This document shows, piece by piece, positions 1 through 7,954 of a stretch of 64,000 nucleotides of DNA; positions within the stretch are counted from its first letter, which is position 1; the number at the start of each line of letters is the position of its first letter. The notes beneath the pieces are model-generated. The model had not been told where the DNA came from and did not search any database. It saw nothing but the letters and a program-made list of their open reading frames with translations. The translations under genes were made by a program, and so were the position numbers. Location of the stretch: the NCBI GenBank assembly GCA_001897375.1, contig MKSU01000020.1, positions 1 to 64,000 of the forward strand, read 5' to 3'. This DNA comes from Sphingomonas sp. 67-36 (GTDB taxonomy: Bacteria > Pseudomonadota > Alphaproteobacteria > Sphingomonadales > Sphingomonadaceae).

Positions 1-94
1 CTCGTCCGTCAGCCAGAATAAATCGCTCAAATTCAGGCTCCTTCGCAGCCGCCTGAATCATAATCCCCACCTCATATCAATGGGTCCTGACCCT
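1..94 (-). mobile_element. Left-edge end of an IS5-family insertion sequence (partial)
   Basis: The minus strand begins with a terminal-repeat-like stretch, GGGTCAGGACCCATTGA, at about 94-78. An AAGGAG ribosome binding site follows, then a TTG start at position 30 that runs off the window edge. The ten visible residues, LSDLFWLTDE, match the usual N-terminus of IS5-family transposases. Only the 5' end of the element lies in the window. The junction base context is CTAG, which is compatible with the short target duplications of this family. The element abuts a truncated IS110-type coding sequence, so it probably inserted into it. The family call comes from motif memory and the outside part is not visible. 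Confidence 0.6.
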
Positions 95-101
95 AGTCCG
101 A

Positions 102-224
102 CTGCTCGCCCGCCGGCCTACCAAAGTTGCCGCGGTGGCGCTCGCTAACAAGAACGCACGGATGGTCTGGGCGCTGATGACCAGCGGCGAACGCTATCGC
201 GAACCGACGCCGATGGCGGCATAG
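102..224 (+). pseudogene. IS110-family transposase, C-terminal remnant
   Basis: An open frame of 40 codons ends at TAG 222-224. It contains RRPTKVAAVALANKNARM followed by a WALM segment, which is the typical C-terminal end of IS110/IS116/IS902 transposases. The N-terminal catalytic DEDD part is absent because the reading frame is cut off by the IS5-type end at about position 95. The 3' non-coding tail characteristic of such elements appears to continue to about position 500. Confidence 0.55.
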
Positions 225-500
225 AACTTTAGCGCGAGGGTCGCGCACACGAGGTTGGGAAGGGCAAAGAGGAGTTGATGCACTAAGCCGGTTGAAACCG
301 CCGGATCGGGAAAACCCATTTTGGGCCGTGGCGCTTCGAGCGCGAGCTATAGGTCGGGACCCGGTTCGCGCGAAAGGCATCATGGCCAGCGGCGCATGTC
401 AAAGCCGCATCGAAGGGCCGGACACATGGCCGCCTCGACCAGCGGAATGCAGAACTTCGAAAACCCCTTGCCAACGGAGGGCCGTCCACACACGGCCCAA
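225..500 (+). mobile_element. Probable non-coding right part of the IS110-type element
   Basis: This stretch has no convincing gene. Phrases such as ATGGCCAGCGGCGCATGTC near 380 and GGAGGGCCGTCCACACACGG near 476-495 resemble the long 3' non-coding tail that follows the transposase in many IS110-group elements. The exact right end is not defined here. The call is from memory of such tails and is tentative. Confidence 0.35.
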
Positions 501-757
501 TCCCAGTCGATTCGGGACGCGAACATTGCGATGAATGTAGGGCGGCTTTGGGCGAACTCACGGGCCCCCGGGAACGGCCGCTATGGCGGCAAAGCGACCG
601 ATGCCAGGCGGGCGCATGATGTCGCGACGGGCAGGAAGGGGGCGACCTTTGGCAAGGGGCGTGCGCGAACATCGCCGTCGACGAAAAACACAGCCGATCT
701 TAGCCGCTTATTGCCATTCGCGGCCTTCCTATGGACTTCCTAGCCACTATGGATGTC
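501..757. other. Intergenic stretch without a recognisable gene
   Basis: Open frames here are short and have no recognisable motif, start-site context or family resemblance. The stretch separates the insertion-sequence debris from the tRNA-Thr terminator. I see nothing functional in it. Confidence 0.4.
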
Positions 758-776
758 AAAGGCCGCCTTGCGGCGG
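758..776 (-). terminator. Probable terminator of tRNA-Thr
   Basis: On the minus strand a 5-bp stem CCGCC / GGCGG with a GCAA tetraloop (763-776) is followed by CCTTT. It lies about 30 bases downstream of the tRNA 3' end. The T-tract is short, so the call is moderate. Confidence 0.45.
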
Positions 777-807
777 TAAATTTTTCCTTTGATTTTCCGG
801 GGGATGC

Positions 808-882
<75 letters not shown>

Positions 883-960
883 ATGGCCCGAAGGACAGGC
901 GCGCCCTAGAGACGAGGGCGGCGGCATTGTCAAGGCGTTGTGCGCGCGATAGCGGATTGC

Positions 961-1359
961 ATGGCGAATGAACGAGATGAACGGGCCGCCAGGCTTGCCG
1001 GGCAATTGCGCGCCAACCTCAGGAAGCGGAAGGAGCAGTCGCGCGGGCGTCCGGCCGGCGATCGGGTGGATGCGGAGGGCGCGGCGGAGGATTCGCAGAC
1101 GCGCTGGCCCGGCGCCTCGTACGCATCGGAGGATTCGCAGACGGGCTGGCCCGGCGCCTCGGGCGAGGCGGGGGACTCGTTGACGCGTGGGCCCGATGCC
1201 TCGGGCGGGGCGGGGGACTCGTTGACGCGTGGGCCCGACGCCTCGGGCGGGGTGGGGGACTCGTTGACGCGCGGGCCTGGCGCCTCGGGCGCGGCGGGGG
1301 ATTTGCCGAAGCACCGGCCCGGCGTCCCGGATGCGACCCGGGAATCTTCGAAGCGCTGA
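961..1359 (+). CDS. Small repeat-containing hypothetical protein
   Basis: The product is 132 aa. The start is ATG 961 and opens a basic, helical N-terminus (MANERDERAARLAGQLRANL, then RKRK). This head resembles small conserved Sphingomonas proteins of unknown function. From residue 43 to 126 the protein is built from six tandem 14-residue units, from EDSQTRWPGASYAS through three GDSLTRGPDASGGA-like units to a diverged last copy. The repeats are hydrophilic, rich in Gly, Asp, Ser and Pro, and probably disordered. There is no signal peptide or membrane segment. Because the head is conserved and the repeat tail is clean in frame, I favour a real gene whose tail grew by tandem duplication. Function is unknown. 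Confidence 0.55.
   Translation: MANERDERAARLAGQLRANLRKRKEQSRGRPAGDRVDAEGAAEDSQTRWPGASYASEDSQTGWPGASGEAGDSLTRGPDASGGAGDSLTRGPDASGGVGDSLTRGPGASGAAGDLPKHRPGVPDATRESSKR
1087..1338 (+). repeat. Six 42-bp tandem repeats inside a coding region
   Basis: Six consecutive 42-bp units keep the reading frame and each encodes 14 residues. Units 3 to 5 are nearly identical at DNA level (core GGGGACTCGTTGACGCG). Units 1, 2 and 6 are diverged. The near-identity of the middle copies suggests recent duplication and possible copy-number variation between strains. Confidence 0.85.
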
Positions 1360-1368
1360 CCCGGCCCG

Positions 1369-3168
1369 TCAGCGCCCGATCGGGCGGCAGCGTTCGATCA
1401 GCCAGCCGCGATCCTCGCCCTCCAGCACCGCTCCCAGCGCCGCCTCCACCCGCGCGTGATAGGCGTCGAGCCACGCGCGCTCGGCCTTGTCGAGCAGCGC
1501 CGGCTCGATCAGGTCGCGGTCGATCGGGGCGAGCGTCAGCGTCTCGAACGCCAGCATCGGGGCTTCGCCGCCGGTTATCCCGCGCTCGACGACCAGCAGC
1601 AGGTTCTCGATGCGAATGCCGTAGTCGCCGGCCTTGTAATAGCCCGGCTCGTTCGAGAGGATCATGCCGGCGCGCAGCGGCTCCTGCGGCCCGCCGCCGG
1701 CATAGCCGGGCTTGGCGATCCGCGCGGGGCCCTCGTGGACCGAGAGGTAGCTGCCGACGCCATGGCCCGTGCCGTGGGCGAAATCGAGGCCCACCTGCCA
1801 CAGCGGCAGCCGGGCGAGCGCATCAAGCTGCTGCCCGGTGGTGCCGTGCGGGAAGACGGCGGTGGCGAGCGCGATATGCCCCTTCAGCACACGGGTGAAG
1901 CGGTCGCGCATCTCCGCCGTCGGCGCGCCGATCGGCACGACGCGGGTGAGATCGGTGGTGCCGTCGGCGTACTGCCCGCCCGAATCGATCAGATAGAGCT
2001 GGCCCGGCAGGATCGGCGCGTTCGATTCCTCCGTGACGTGATAATGCGGGATCGCGCCATGCGGGCCGGTGGCGGAGATAGTGTCGAACGACAGGTCGCG
2101 CAGCGCGCCGGTCGCCTCGCGGAACTCCCGGAGCTTGGCGGCGGCGGAAAGCTCGGTCTGCCCGCCCTTCGGCCCGGCGATCGCGATCCAGCGCAGGAAG
2201 CGGGTGAGCGCCGCGCCGTCGCGCAGGCTGGCGGCGTGATGGCCCGCGATCTCCGCCGGGTTCTTGCACGCCTTGGGGATCACCACCGGATCGCGCAGCG
2301 ACAGGATCGTGCCGCCGCCCGCCTCGATCGCCAGCGGGATCGCCGCGACCGACAGCGAAGGATCGACCGCCACGCGCTTGCCCGCGAAGCCGCCCAGCGC
2401 CGGGGCGAAAGCGGCGCGGTCGTGCACGCGCACCGCATTGCCGAGATGCTGGCGCACCGCGTCGGTCATTTTCTCACGGGATACGAACAGGTCGGCGGTG
2501 CCGTCGGCATTGACGATCGTATAGGCCAGCGCGACCGGGGTGCGCGCGACATCGGCGCCGCGCACGTTGAGCAGCCACGCGATCGAATCGAGCGCGGCGA
2601 GCACCACCGCGTCGGCGTTCTGCTCCGCCAGCCAGTCGGCGACCGCCGCGCGCTTGTCGGCGGATGAGCGGCCGGCGACCGCATCGCCGTGGACGGAAAG
2701 CGTCGCGTCGGAAGGGGCGGGGCGATCGGGCCAGATCGCGTCGATCGGGTTGGTGTCGACCGGCACCAACGTCGCCCCGACCTTCGCCAGCGCGGCGGAA
2801 GCTTCGTCCACCCAAGCGCGGGTGTGCAGCCACGGGTCGTAGCCGATCCGCGCGCCGTCCGCCGCGTGATGCTCCAGCCATTGCGCCACGCTCGTCTCCG
2901 GCACGCCGACGAACTGCCAGTCGCCGCCGTCGACCTGCTCGCGCACCTGCAGCGTATAGCGGCCGTCGGTGAAGATCGCGGCCTCCTGCGGCAGCACCAC
3001 CGCCGTGCCCGCCGAACCCTGGAAGCCGGTGAGCCACGCCAGCCGCTGCGCATAGGCGCCGACATATTCGCTCATATGCTCGTCGGTCAGCGGCACGACG
3101 AAGCCGTCGAGGCGCTGGCGGGCGAGCTGTTCGCGAAGGGCGGCGAGGCGGGCGGAATGGCTGGACAT
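1369..3168 (-). CDS. Xaa-Pro aminopeptidase, M24B family
   Basis: The product is a 599-aa cytoplasmic metallopeptidase that should remove N-terminal residues preceding proline. The first half carries two creatinase-type N-terminal domains and the C-terminal half the pita-bread M24 domain. The two-metal site is visible: Asp residues in DSGGQYADGTTDLTRV (about 393-405), His in HGTGHGVGSY (about 464), and Glu in SNEPGYYK (about 504) and GIRIENLL (about 522). The length fits the three-domain aminopeptidase P form rather than the short E. coli PepP. I chose ATG 3168, preceded by GGAAGA, because it starts MSSHSARLAALREQLARQ; the frame stays open further upstream without a matching sequence. The DUF808 gene lies just upstream on the same strand. 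Confidence 0.9.
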   Translation of the reverse strand: MSSHSARLAALREQLARQRLDGFVVPLTDEHMSEYVGAYAQRLAWLTGFQGSAGTAVVLPQEAAIFTDGRYTLQVREQVDGGDWQFVGVPETSVAQWLEHHAADGARIGYDPWLHTRAWVDEASAALAKVGATLVPVDTNPIDAIWPDRPAPSDATLSVHGDAVAGRSSADKRAAVADWLAEQNADAVVLAALDSIAWLLNVRGADVARTPVALAYTIVNADGTADLFVSREKMTDAVRQHLGNAVRVHDRAAFAPALGGFAGKRVAVDPSLSVAAIPLAIEAGGGTILSLRDPVVIPKACKNPAEIAGHHAASLRDGAALTRFLRWIAIAGPKGGQTELSAAAKLREFREATGALRDLSFDTISATGPHGAIPHYHVTEESNAPILPGQLYLIDSGGQYADGTTDLTRVVPIGAPTAEMRDRFTRVLKGHIALATAVFPHGTTGQQLDALARLPLWQVGLDFAHGTGHGVGSYLSVHEGPARIAKPGYAGGGPQEPLRAGMILSNEPGYYKAGDYGIRIENLLLVVERGITGGEAPMLAFETLTLAPIDRDLIEPALLDKAERAWLDAYHARVEAALGAVLEGEDRGWLIERCRPIGR

Positions 3169-3188
3169 GATTTTCTTCCGGTTCTGGA

Positions 3189-4109
3189 TCAATGACGCCG
3201 CCGGGCGAGATGGAGCACGCCGGCGATCGCGCCGCCCACGATAAGCCCGGCGATCGCGGAGAGGAAGGCGGTGGCGAGCCACGCCGCCGCGCCGCCGGCC
3301 ACGCCGCGCGCCGCCTCGCCCGCATGATGCACCCAGCCGGGGAGGGGTGTCAGGTGGAAATGCTCCAGCCCGTGCACGATGATCTGCCCGCCGACCCACA
3401 GCATCGCCACCACGCCGACATGGGAGAGCAGGTTCAACACCACCGGCATCGCCGCGACCAGCCCCCGCCCGATCCGTTGCGCCATCGCGCCGGGGCGGCG
3501 GGCGAGCGCGAGGCCGATATCGTCCATCTTCACGATCACCGCGACCACGCCATAGACGCCGGCGGTGATCGCCACCGCGACCACCGCGAGCGCGATCGCC
3601 TGCGTCACGATCGGCCGCCCGGCGAGCGAGGCCAGCGCGATCGCCATGATCTCCGCCGACAGGATCAGGTCGGTGCGGATCGCGCCGGCCACCTGCCGGT
3701 CCTCGAGCTGCTTCGCATCGGCGGCGGCGACGGCTGCGTCGTCATGCTTCGCGCCGCCCAGCGCCTCGACGATCTTCTCCGCGCCCTCGAAGCTCAGGAA
3801 CGCGCCGCCCGCCATCAGGATCGGGGTGATCGCCCAGGGCGCGAAGGCGGAGAGGATCAGCGCGGCGGGCAGCAGGAACACCAGCTTGTTGCGCAGCGAG
3901 CCGAGCGCGATCTTGCCGATGATCGGCAGTTCGCGCGCGGGCGACAGGCCGACGACGTAGCGCGGGGTGACGGCGGTGTCGTCGATCACCACGCCCGCCG
4001 CCTTGGCGCTGGCGCGGCCGGCGGCGCCGGCCACGTCGTCGAGGCTGGCGGCGGCGAGCTTGGCAAGCGCGGCGATGTCGTCAAGCAGCGCAACGAGGCC
4101 GGCGGCCAT
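3189..4109 (-). CDS. DUF808 family inner-membrane protein
   Basis: The product is 306 aa with many hydrophobic segments. The N-terminus MAAGLVALLDDIAALAKLAA and the VDDTAVTP-like segment (VVIDDTAVTPRYVVG) are hallmarks of the DUF808/YedI family. Four or more predicted membrane spans alternate with amphipathic stretches. E. coli YedI has no established biochemical role, so none is claimed here. The start ATG 4109 is the one that gives the family N-terminus. The stop is 20 bases before the start of the aminopeptidase gene on the same strand, so the two are probably cotranscribed. Confidence 0.85.
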   Translation of the reverse strand: MAAGLVALLDDIAALAKLAAASLDDVAGAAGRASAKAAGVVIDDTAVTPRYVVGLSPARELPIIGKIALGSLRNKLVFLLPAALILSAFAPWAITPILMAGGAFLSFEGAEKIVEALGGAKHDDAAVAAADAKQLEDRQVAGAIRTDLILSAEIMAIALASLAGRPIVTQAIALAVVAVAITAGVYGVVAVIVKMDDIGLALARRPGAMAQRIGRGLVAAMPVVLNLLSHVGVVAMLWVGGQIIVHGLEHFHLTPLPGWVHHAGEAARGVAGGAAAWLATAFLSAIAGLIVGGAIAGVLHLARRRH

Positions 4110-4528
4110 CGGCAATCCTTTTGCAATCCGAAGAAGTTGCCGACCATCGCGCGGGTTCGCGGGCGAGCGCAAGCGGGATCGTGGATGTCGCTGCTGCCGA
4201 AACGGGGGAGAGCGGCCGTGCGGCGATGGCGCTCGATCCCCCGCACTGTTGCTCCGCCGGTGCCGGTCTTACCGGCGGCTCCACTCCAAATCTTCTTATG
4301 ATTCGGCGCGCTTCAGCGCGGCTCCCTTGCGCGGTTTCTCGGCAAAAAGAAAGGCCGGTCGTGAGACCGGCCCTGAAAGTTTTTAGGAGAGGATGCCTGA
4401 AAGGCCCGACCCTTGTGCGCCGCAGCATAGCATTGTGCAACTGCAAACTAAGTATTTACGGATGCAAAGACCGCAATCGCCGCGCGGGGCCGCATCGACA
4501 AGCCCGGATCGGCGGTTATGGAGGGCGG
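4110..4528. other. Divergent intergenic region with two hairpins
   Basis: About 420 bases separate the divergent DUF808 and oligopeptidase genes. No plausible protein gene was found. The region holds a GC-rich hairpin near 4254-4275 (CCGCCGGT / ACCGGCGG) and a strong minus-strand terminator at 4344-4372, annotated separately. Between about 4380 and 4440 the minus strand is AT-richer and could hold a promoter, but no convincing -35/-10 pair was seen. Confidence 0.5.
4344..4372 (-). terminator. Strong intrinsic terminator, possibly ending a small RNA
   Basis: On the minus strand a perfect 8-bp stem GGCCGGTC / GACCGGCC with a TCAC loop is followed directly by TTTCTTTTT. It points away from the oligopeptidase gene and lies 235 bases upstream of the DUF808 start. 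No minus-strand gene precedes it, so it may end a short non-coding transcript or act as a leader attenuator. Confidence 0.7.
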
Positions 4529-6589
4529 ATGACCTTTCCAGCCCCGCCCCGCGCCGCGACGCGCCCGCACAGCTATACCCGCCACGGCATCACCATCGAA
4601 GACCCCTGGGCGTGGCTGAAGGACCCGAACTATCCCGATGTCACCGACAAGGACGTGCTCGCCTATCTGGAGCAGGAGAACGCCTATTTCGAGACGGTGA
4701 TGGCGCCGCTCAAGCCGCTGACCGACCGGATCAACGCGGAAATGCGCGGCCGGATCAAGGAGGACGAGGCGACCGTGCCGCAGAAGGACGGCGACTGGCT
4801 CTACTGGACGGCGTTCGACATGGGTGGCCAGTATCGCAAATGGTGGCGCAAGCCCGTAGCCGGCGGACCGGACGAATTGCTGCTCGACGAGCCTGCGCTG
4901 GCCGAGGGGCATGAATATTTCCGGCTCGGCGCGTTCGCGGTGTCGAACGACGGGACCAAGCTCGCCTATGCGATCGACGACAGCGGCGCGGAGCGGTTCG
5001 AGATCCGGGTCAAGGACCTGACCACCGGCGAGCATCTGCCGGAGGTGATCCCCGGCATGCTCTCCGACATCGTGTGGACGGCGGACGATGCCGGCTTCCT
5101 CTACGGCCTCGCCAACAAGGAATGGCGCACCGACAATGCCCGCTTCCACCGGCTCGGCACCGATCCGGCGGAGGATGTCGAACTCTATCACGAGGATGAC
5201 GAGGGCTATCGCGTCGCCGTCTCCGAGACCAGCGACCGCAAGTGGATCATGATCGCGACCGGCGACCATGTGACGAGCGAGGTGCGGCTGCTGCCCGCGA
5301 ACGATCCCTTCGCCACGCCGATCATGGTCGCGCCGCGCCTGTCGGGGCGGGAATATGACGTGGACACGCACGGCGACACCCTGTTCATCCACACCAACGA
5401 CATCGATCCGATGTGGCGGCTCGTCACCGCGCCGATCGCCGCGCCGGGCGAATGGACCGAACTGATCGCGCCGTCGCCGAATTTCTACATGACCGGCGTG
5501 GAATGCTATCGCGACTTCTTCGTGGTGGAGGGGCGCGAGGACGGCCTCGACCAGATCGCCATCCACCGCTACGACGCGCCGACCGGGGGCAGGCGCATCG
5601 CTTTCCCGGAGCCGAGCTATGCCGCCGGGCTGGGCGACAACCCCGAATATGACCAGCAGGTGCTGCGGCTCGGCTATGAATCGATGGTCACGCCGGGCAC
5701 GGTCTATGACTACGACACCGCGACCGGCGCGCTGACCGTGCTCAAGGTGCAGGAGATCCCGTCCGGCTATGACGGCGCGAAATACCGCACCGAGCGGCTG
5801 AAGATCGCCGCGCGCGACGGGACGCTGGTGCCGGTGTCGATCGTCTATCCGGCGGATTTCCCGAAGGACGGATCGCGGCCGCTCTATCTCTACGGCTATG
5901 GCGCCTATGGCCATGCCATCCCGCCGGGCTTCTCGACCGGGCGGCTGTCGCTGCTCGATCGCGGCTTCGCCTACGCCATCGCGCATATCCGCGGCGGCGA
6001 CGATCTCGGCCAGCAATGGTATTTCGACGGCAAGCTGGAGAAGCGCGCCAACACCTTCAACGATTTCGTCGATGTGGCGAAGGGGCTGATCGCGCAGGGC
6101 TGGACCAGCGCGGGGAAGATCGCGATCGCCGGGCGCTCGGCGGGCGGCGAACTGATGGGCGCGGTGGTCAATTCCGATCCCGAATTGTGGGGGGCGGTGA
6201 TCGCCGACGTGCCGTTCGTCGACGTGCTCAACACGATGCTGGACGAAACGCTGCCGCTCACTCCCGGCGAATGGCCGGAATGGGGCAATCCGATCACCGA
6301 CAAGGCGGCGTTCGAGCTGATCCGCGGCTATTCGCCCTACGATAATGTGACCGCACAGCCCTATCCGCCGCTGTTCATCTCCGGCGGGCTCAACGATCCG
6401 CGCGTGACCTATTGGGAGCCGGCGAAATGGGGCGCGAAGCTGCGCGCGACCAAGACCGACGACAATGTGCTGCTGCTCAAGACCAACATGGGCGCGGGGC
6501 ATGGCGGCAAGTCGGGCCGGTTCGACAGCCTTTATGAAGCGGCGGAGGAACATGCCTTCGTCCTGTGGCAATTGGGCGTCGAGCGGTGA
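4529..6589 (+). CDS. ptrB: Oligopeptidase B (S9A prolyl oligopeptidase family)
   Basis: The 686-aa serine peptidase should cleave short peptides after basic residues in the cytoplasm. An N-terminal beta-propeller (HGITIEDPWAWLKDP at residues 19-33 onward) precedes the alpha/beta hydrolase domain. The catalytic triad is readable: Ser in AGRSAGGE (about residue 537), Asp in SGGLNDPRVTYWEP (about 622) and His in GAGHGGKSGRFD (about 657). No signal peptide is present. ATG 4529 is preceded by GGAGGGCGG and begins the family sequence; the frame upstream is open but unrelated. The next gene overlaps its stop codon, indicating a coupled operon with DedA and a thioesterase. Confidence 0.92.
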   Translation: MTFPAPPRAATRPHSYTRHGITIEDPWAWLKDPNYPDVTDKDVLAYLEQENAYFETVMAPLKPLTDRINAEMRGRIKEDEATVPQKDGDWLYWTAFDMGGQYRKWWRKPVAGGPDELLLDEPALAEGHEYFRLGAFAVSNDGTKLAYAIDDSGAERFEIRVKDLTTGEHLPEVIPGMLSDIVWTADDAGFLYGLANKEWRTDNARFHRLGTDPAEDVELYHEDDEGYRVAVSETSDRKWIMIATGDHVTSEVRLLPANDPFATPIMVAPRLSGREYDVDTHGDTLFIHTNDIDPMWRLVTAPIAAPGEWTELIAPSPNFYMTGVECYRDFFVVEGREDGLDQIAIHRYDAPTGGRRIAFPEPSYAAGLGDNPEYDQQVLRLGYESMVTPGTVYDYDTATGALTVLKVQEIPSGYDGAKYRTERLKIAARDGTLVPVSIVYPADFPKDGSRPLYLYGYGAYGHAIPPGFSTGRLSLLDRGFAYAIAHIRGGDDLGQQWYFDGKLEKRANTFNDFVDVAKGLIAQGWTSAGKIAIAGRSAGGELMGAVVNSDPELWGAVIADVPFVDVLNTMLDETLPLTPGEWPEWGNPITDKAAFELIRGYSPYDNVTAQPYPPLFISGGLNDPRVTYWEPAKWGAKLRATKTDDNVLLLKTNMGAGHGGKSGRFDSLYEAAEEHAFVLWQLGVER

Positions 6590-7146
6590 CGATCGAGGCG
6601 ATCGTCGCCCGATACGGCCTCGCCGCGCTGTTCCTCGGCGCGGGACTGGAGGGCGAGACGGTGGTGGTCGCCGGCGGCCTGCTCGCGCATCGCGGGCTGT
6701 TCCCGCTGGCCGGCGCGATGGCGGCGGCGGCGCTGGGATCGTTCGCGGCGGACCAATTGTGGTTCTTCGTCGGGCGGCGCTTCCACGATCATCGCATCGT
6801 GCGGCGCGCCCGCGAGAAGCCGGCGTTCGAAAAGGCGATCGGTTTTTTCGAGCGCCATCCGGTCGGCTTCATCTTCACCTTTCGCTTCATCTACGGCTTC
6901 CGCACCGTCAGCCCGATCGCGATCGGCACCACCAATGTCGCGGCGCGGCTGTTCGTGGCGGTGAATCTGGTGTCCGCGATCCTGTGGGGGATCGTCTTTT
7001 CGAGCCTGGGCTATCTGTTCGGGCGCGGGGTCGAGCGGTTCATGGGGCGGCTGCGGCCCGATACGCATACGCTGCTGGCGATCCTGGCCGGCGTGATCGT
7101 GGCGACGGGCCTGTTCTTCGGCGTCCGTTACTGGCGCAAGGCATGA
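6586..7146 (+). CDS. DedA family membrane protein
   Basis: The product is 186 aa with the SNARE-associated/DedA (VTT) fold. Hydrophobic segments surround GAGLEGETVVVAGGLLAHRG, and the conserved FTFRFIYGFRTVSPIAIG loop (FxRFxxxxR...G type) lies mid-protein. DedA proteins are inner-membrane proteins linked to lipid carrier flipping and proton homeostasis; the exact substrate here cannot be told. The proposed GTG start 6586 forms a GTGA overlap with the oligopeptidase stop. An ATG at 6565 in the same frame is an alternative adding seven residues. Its own stop overlaps the ATG of the next gene. Confidence 0.85.
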   Translation: MTIEAIVARYGLAALFLGAGLEGETVVVAGGLLAHRGLFPLAGAMAAAALGSFAADQLWFFVGRRFHDHRIVRRAREKPAFEKAIGFFERHPVGFIFTFRFIYGFRTVSPIAIGTTNVAARLFVAVNLVSAILWGIVFSSLGYLFGRGVERFMGRLRPDTHTLLAILAGVIVATGLFFGVRYWRKA

Positions 7147-7544
7147 GGCGTTTCTCGCGGCCCTTCGTCGCCGCGCCGGCGGACATCGACGAGCTTGGCC
7201 ATGTCAACAACGCGATATGGGTGCGCTGGGCGCAGGACCTCGCGGTGGCGCATTGGGAGGCCGTTGCGCCGGCGGCGATGCGCGACGCATGCATCTGGGT
7301 CGTGACGCGGCACGAGATCGACTATCGCGGCAATGTCGCCGAGGGCGAGGAAGTGACCGGCGAGACATGGGTGCCGGACGCGCCGCGCGGCGCGCGCTTC
7401 GATCGCCATTTCCGCTTCGTCGGCCGCGACGGGCGGGTGATGGTGGAAGGCGTCACCACCTGGGCCTTGGTCGACCGCGCGAGCGGGCGCCTGCTGCGCG
7501 TGAGACCGGAGATGACCGCGCTGTTCGGCGTCCCCTCCCCATAA
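7143..7544 (+). CDS. Hotdog-fold acyl-CoA thioesterase (4HBT/YbgC-like)
   Basis: The product is 133 aa. The N-terminus contains ADIDELGHVNNAIWVRWAQD, the typical active-site stretch of 4-hydroxybenzoyl-CoA/YbgC-type thioesterases, with the catalytic Asp followed by GHVNN. It should hydrolyse an acyl-CoA or acyl-ACP thioester; the substrate is not evident. The ATG overlaps the DedA stop (ATGA), so translation is coupled. A 12-bp hairpin surrounds the stop codon. Confidence 0.85.
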   Translation: MRRFSRPFVAAPADIDELGHVNNAIWVRWAQDLAVAHWEAVAPAAMRDACIWVVTRHEIDYRGNVAEGEEVTGETWVPDAPRGARFDRHFRFVGRDGRVMVEGVTTWALVDRASGRLLRVRPEMTALFGVPSP

Positions 7545-7559
7545 CGAGAGGGGACGCCG
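7526..7559. terminator. Hairpin between convergent genes
   Basis: A perfect 12-bp inverted repeat, CGGCGTCCCCTC / GAGGGGACGCCG, has its 10-base loop across the stop codon of the thioesterase. It lies between two convergent genes and probably ends both transcripts. There is no T-tract. Confidence 0.55.
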
Positions 7560-7564
7560 CGCGC

Positions 7565-7870
7565 TCAGCTATAGTGGCAGCGCTTCTTGGCGGTGATGGT
7601 GCGGTCGATCGCACGGCCGGCGAGCGCGCCGCCCGCCGCCCCGGCGACCGTGCCGAGCGCGCCGTGACCCAGCACCGAACTGCCGACCAGCGCGCCGCCG
7701 ACACCGCCCGCGACCAGACCCGTCGTGCCGCTCGACCGGCGGCAGCGCTTCACGCCGCGATATTTGTGCTTGTACGTCTTGGCCTGCGCCGCGCCGGAAG
7801 TGACCGGCATCGCGAAGGAGACGGGAACGGCGAGCGACATGGCGCCCAGTGCCAGCATCAGTTTGCGCAT
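7565..7870 (-). CDS. Secreted glycine-zipper protein
   Basis: The product is 101 aa. An N-terminal signal peptide (MRKLMLALGAMSLAVPVSFA...) is followed by a basic, Cys-containing segment. A glycine-zipper region with repeated GG/GxxxG spacing follows (LVAGGVGGALVGSSVLG, then AGAAGGALAGRAID). Such modules occur in outer-membrane or periplasmic proteins of the 2TM glycine-zipper group. ATG 7870 is chosen because AAAGG sits about nine bases upstream; the ATG at 7879 is immediately adjacent to that site and is less likely. Function is unknown. Confidence 0.75.
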   Translation of the reverse strand: MRKLMLALGAMSLAVPVSFAMPVTSGAAQAKTYKHKYRGVKRCRRSSGTTGLVAGGVGGALVGSSVLGHGALGTVAGAAGGALAGRAIDRTITAKKRCHYS

Positions 7871-7954
7871 GTTCGGCATCCTTTCTGAGCGGATCGTAAC
7901 GCCAGCATAACGTAGATCAAGCACGACGGTTGCGCGACGCGGGCAGGGCGCGGC

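Noticed and set aside
1087-1338. CRISPR-like array
   Set aside because: Units are contiguous without spacers and keep a reading frame, so they are coding tandem repeats.
1456-2667. Long plus-strand frame antisense to the aminopeptidase
   Set aside because: Composition is Arg/Asp/Gln-rich, typical of antisense high-GC frames, with no motif.
4448-6571. Long minus-strand frame antisense to oligopeptidase B
   Set aside because: It is antisense to a gene with a complete catalytic triad and has no recognisable domain.
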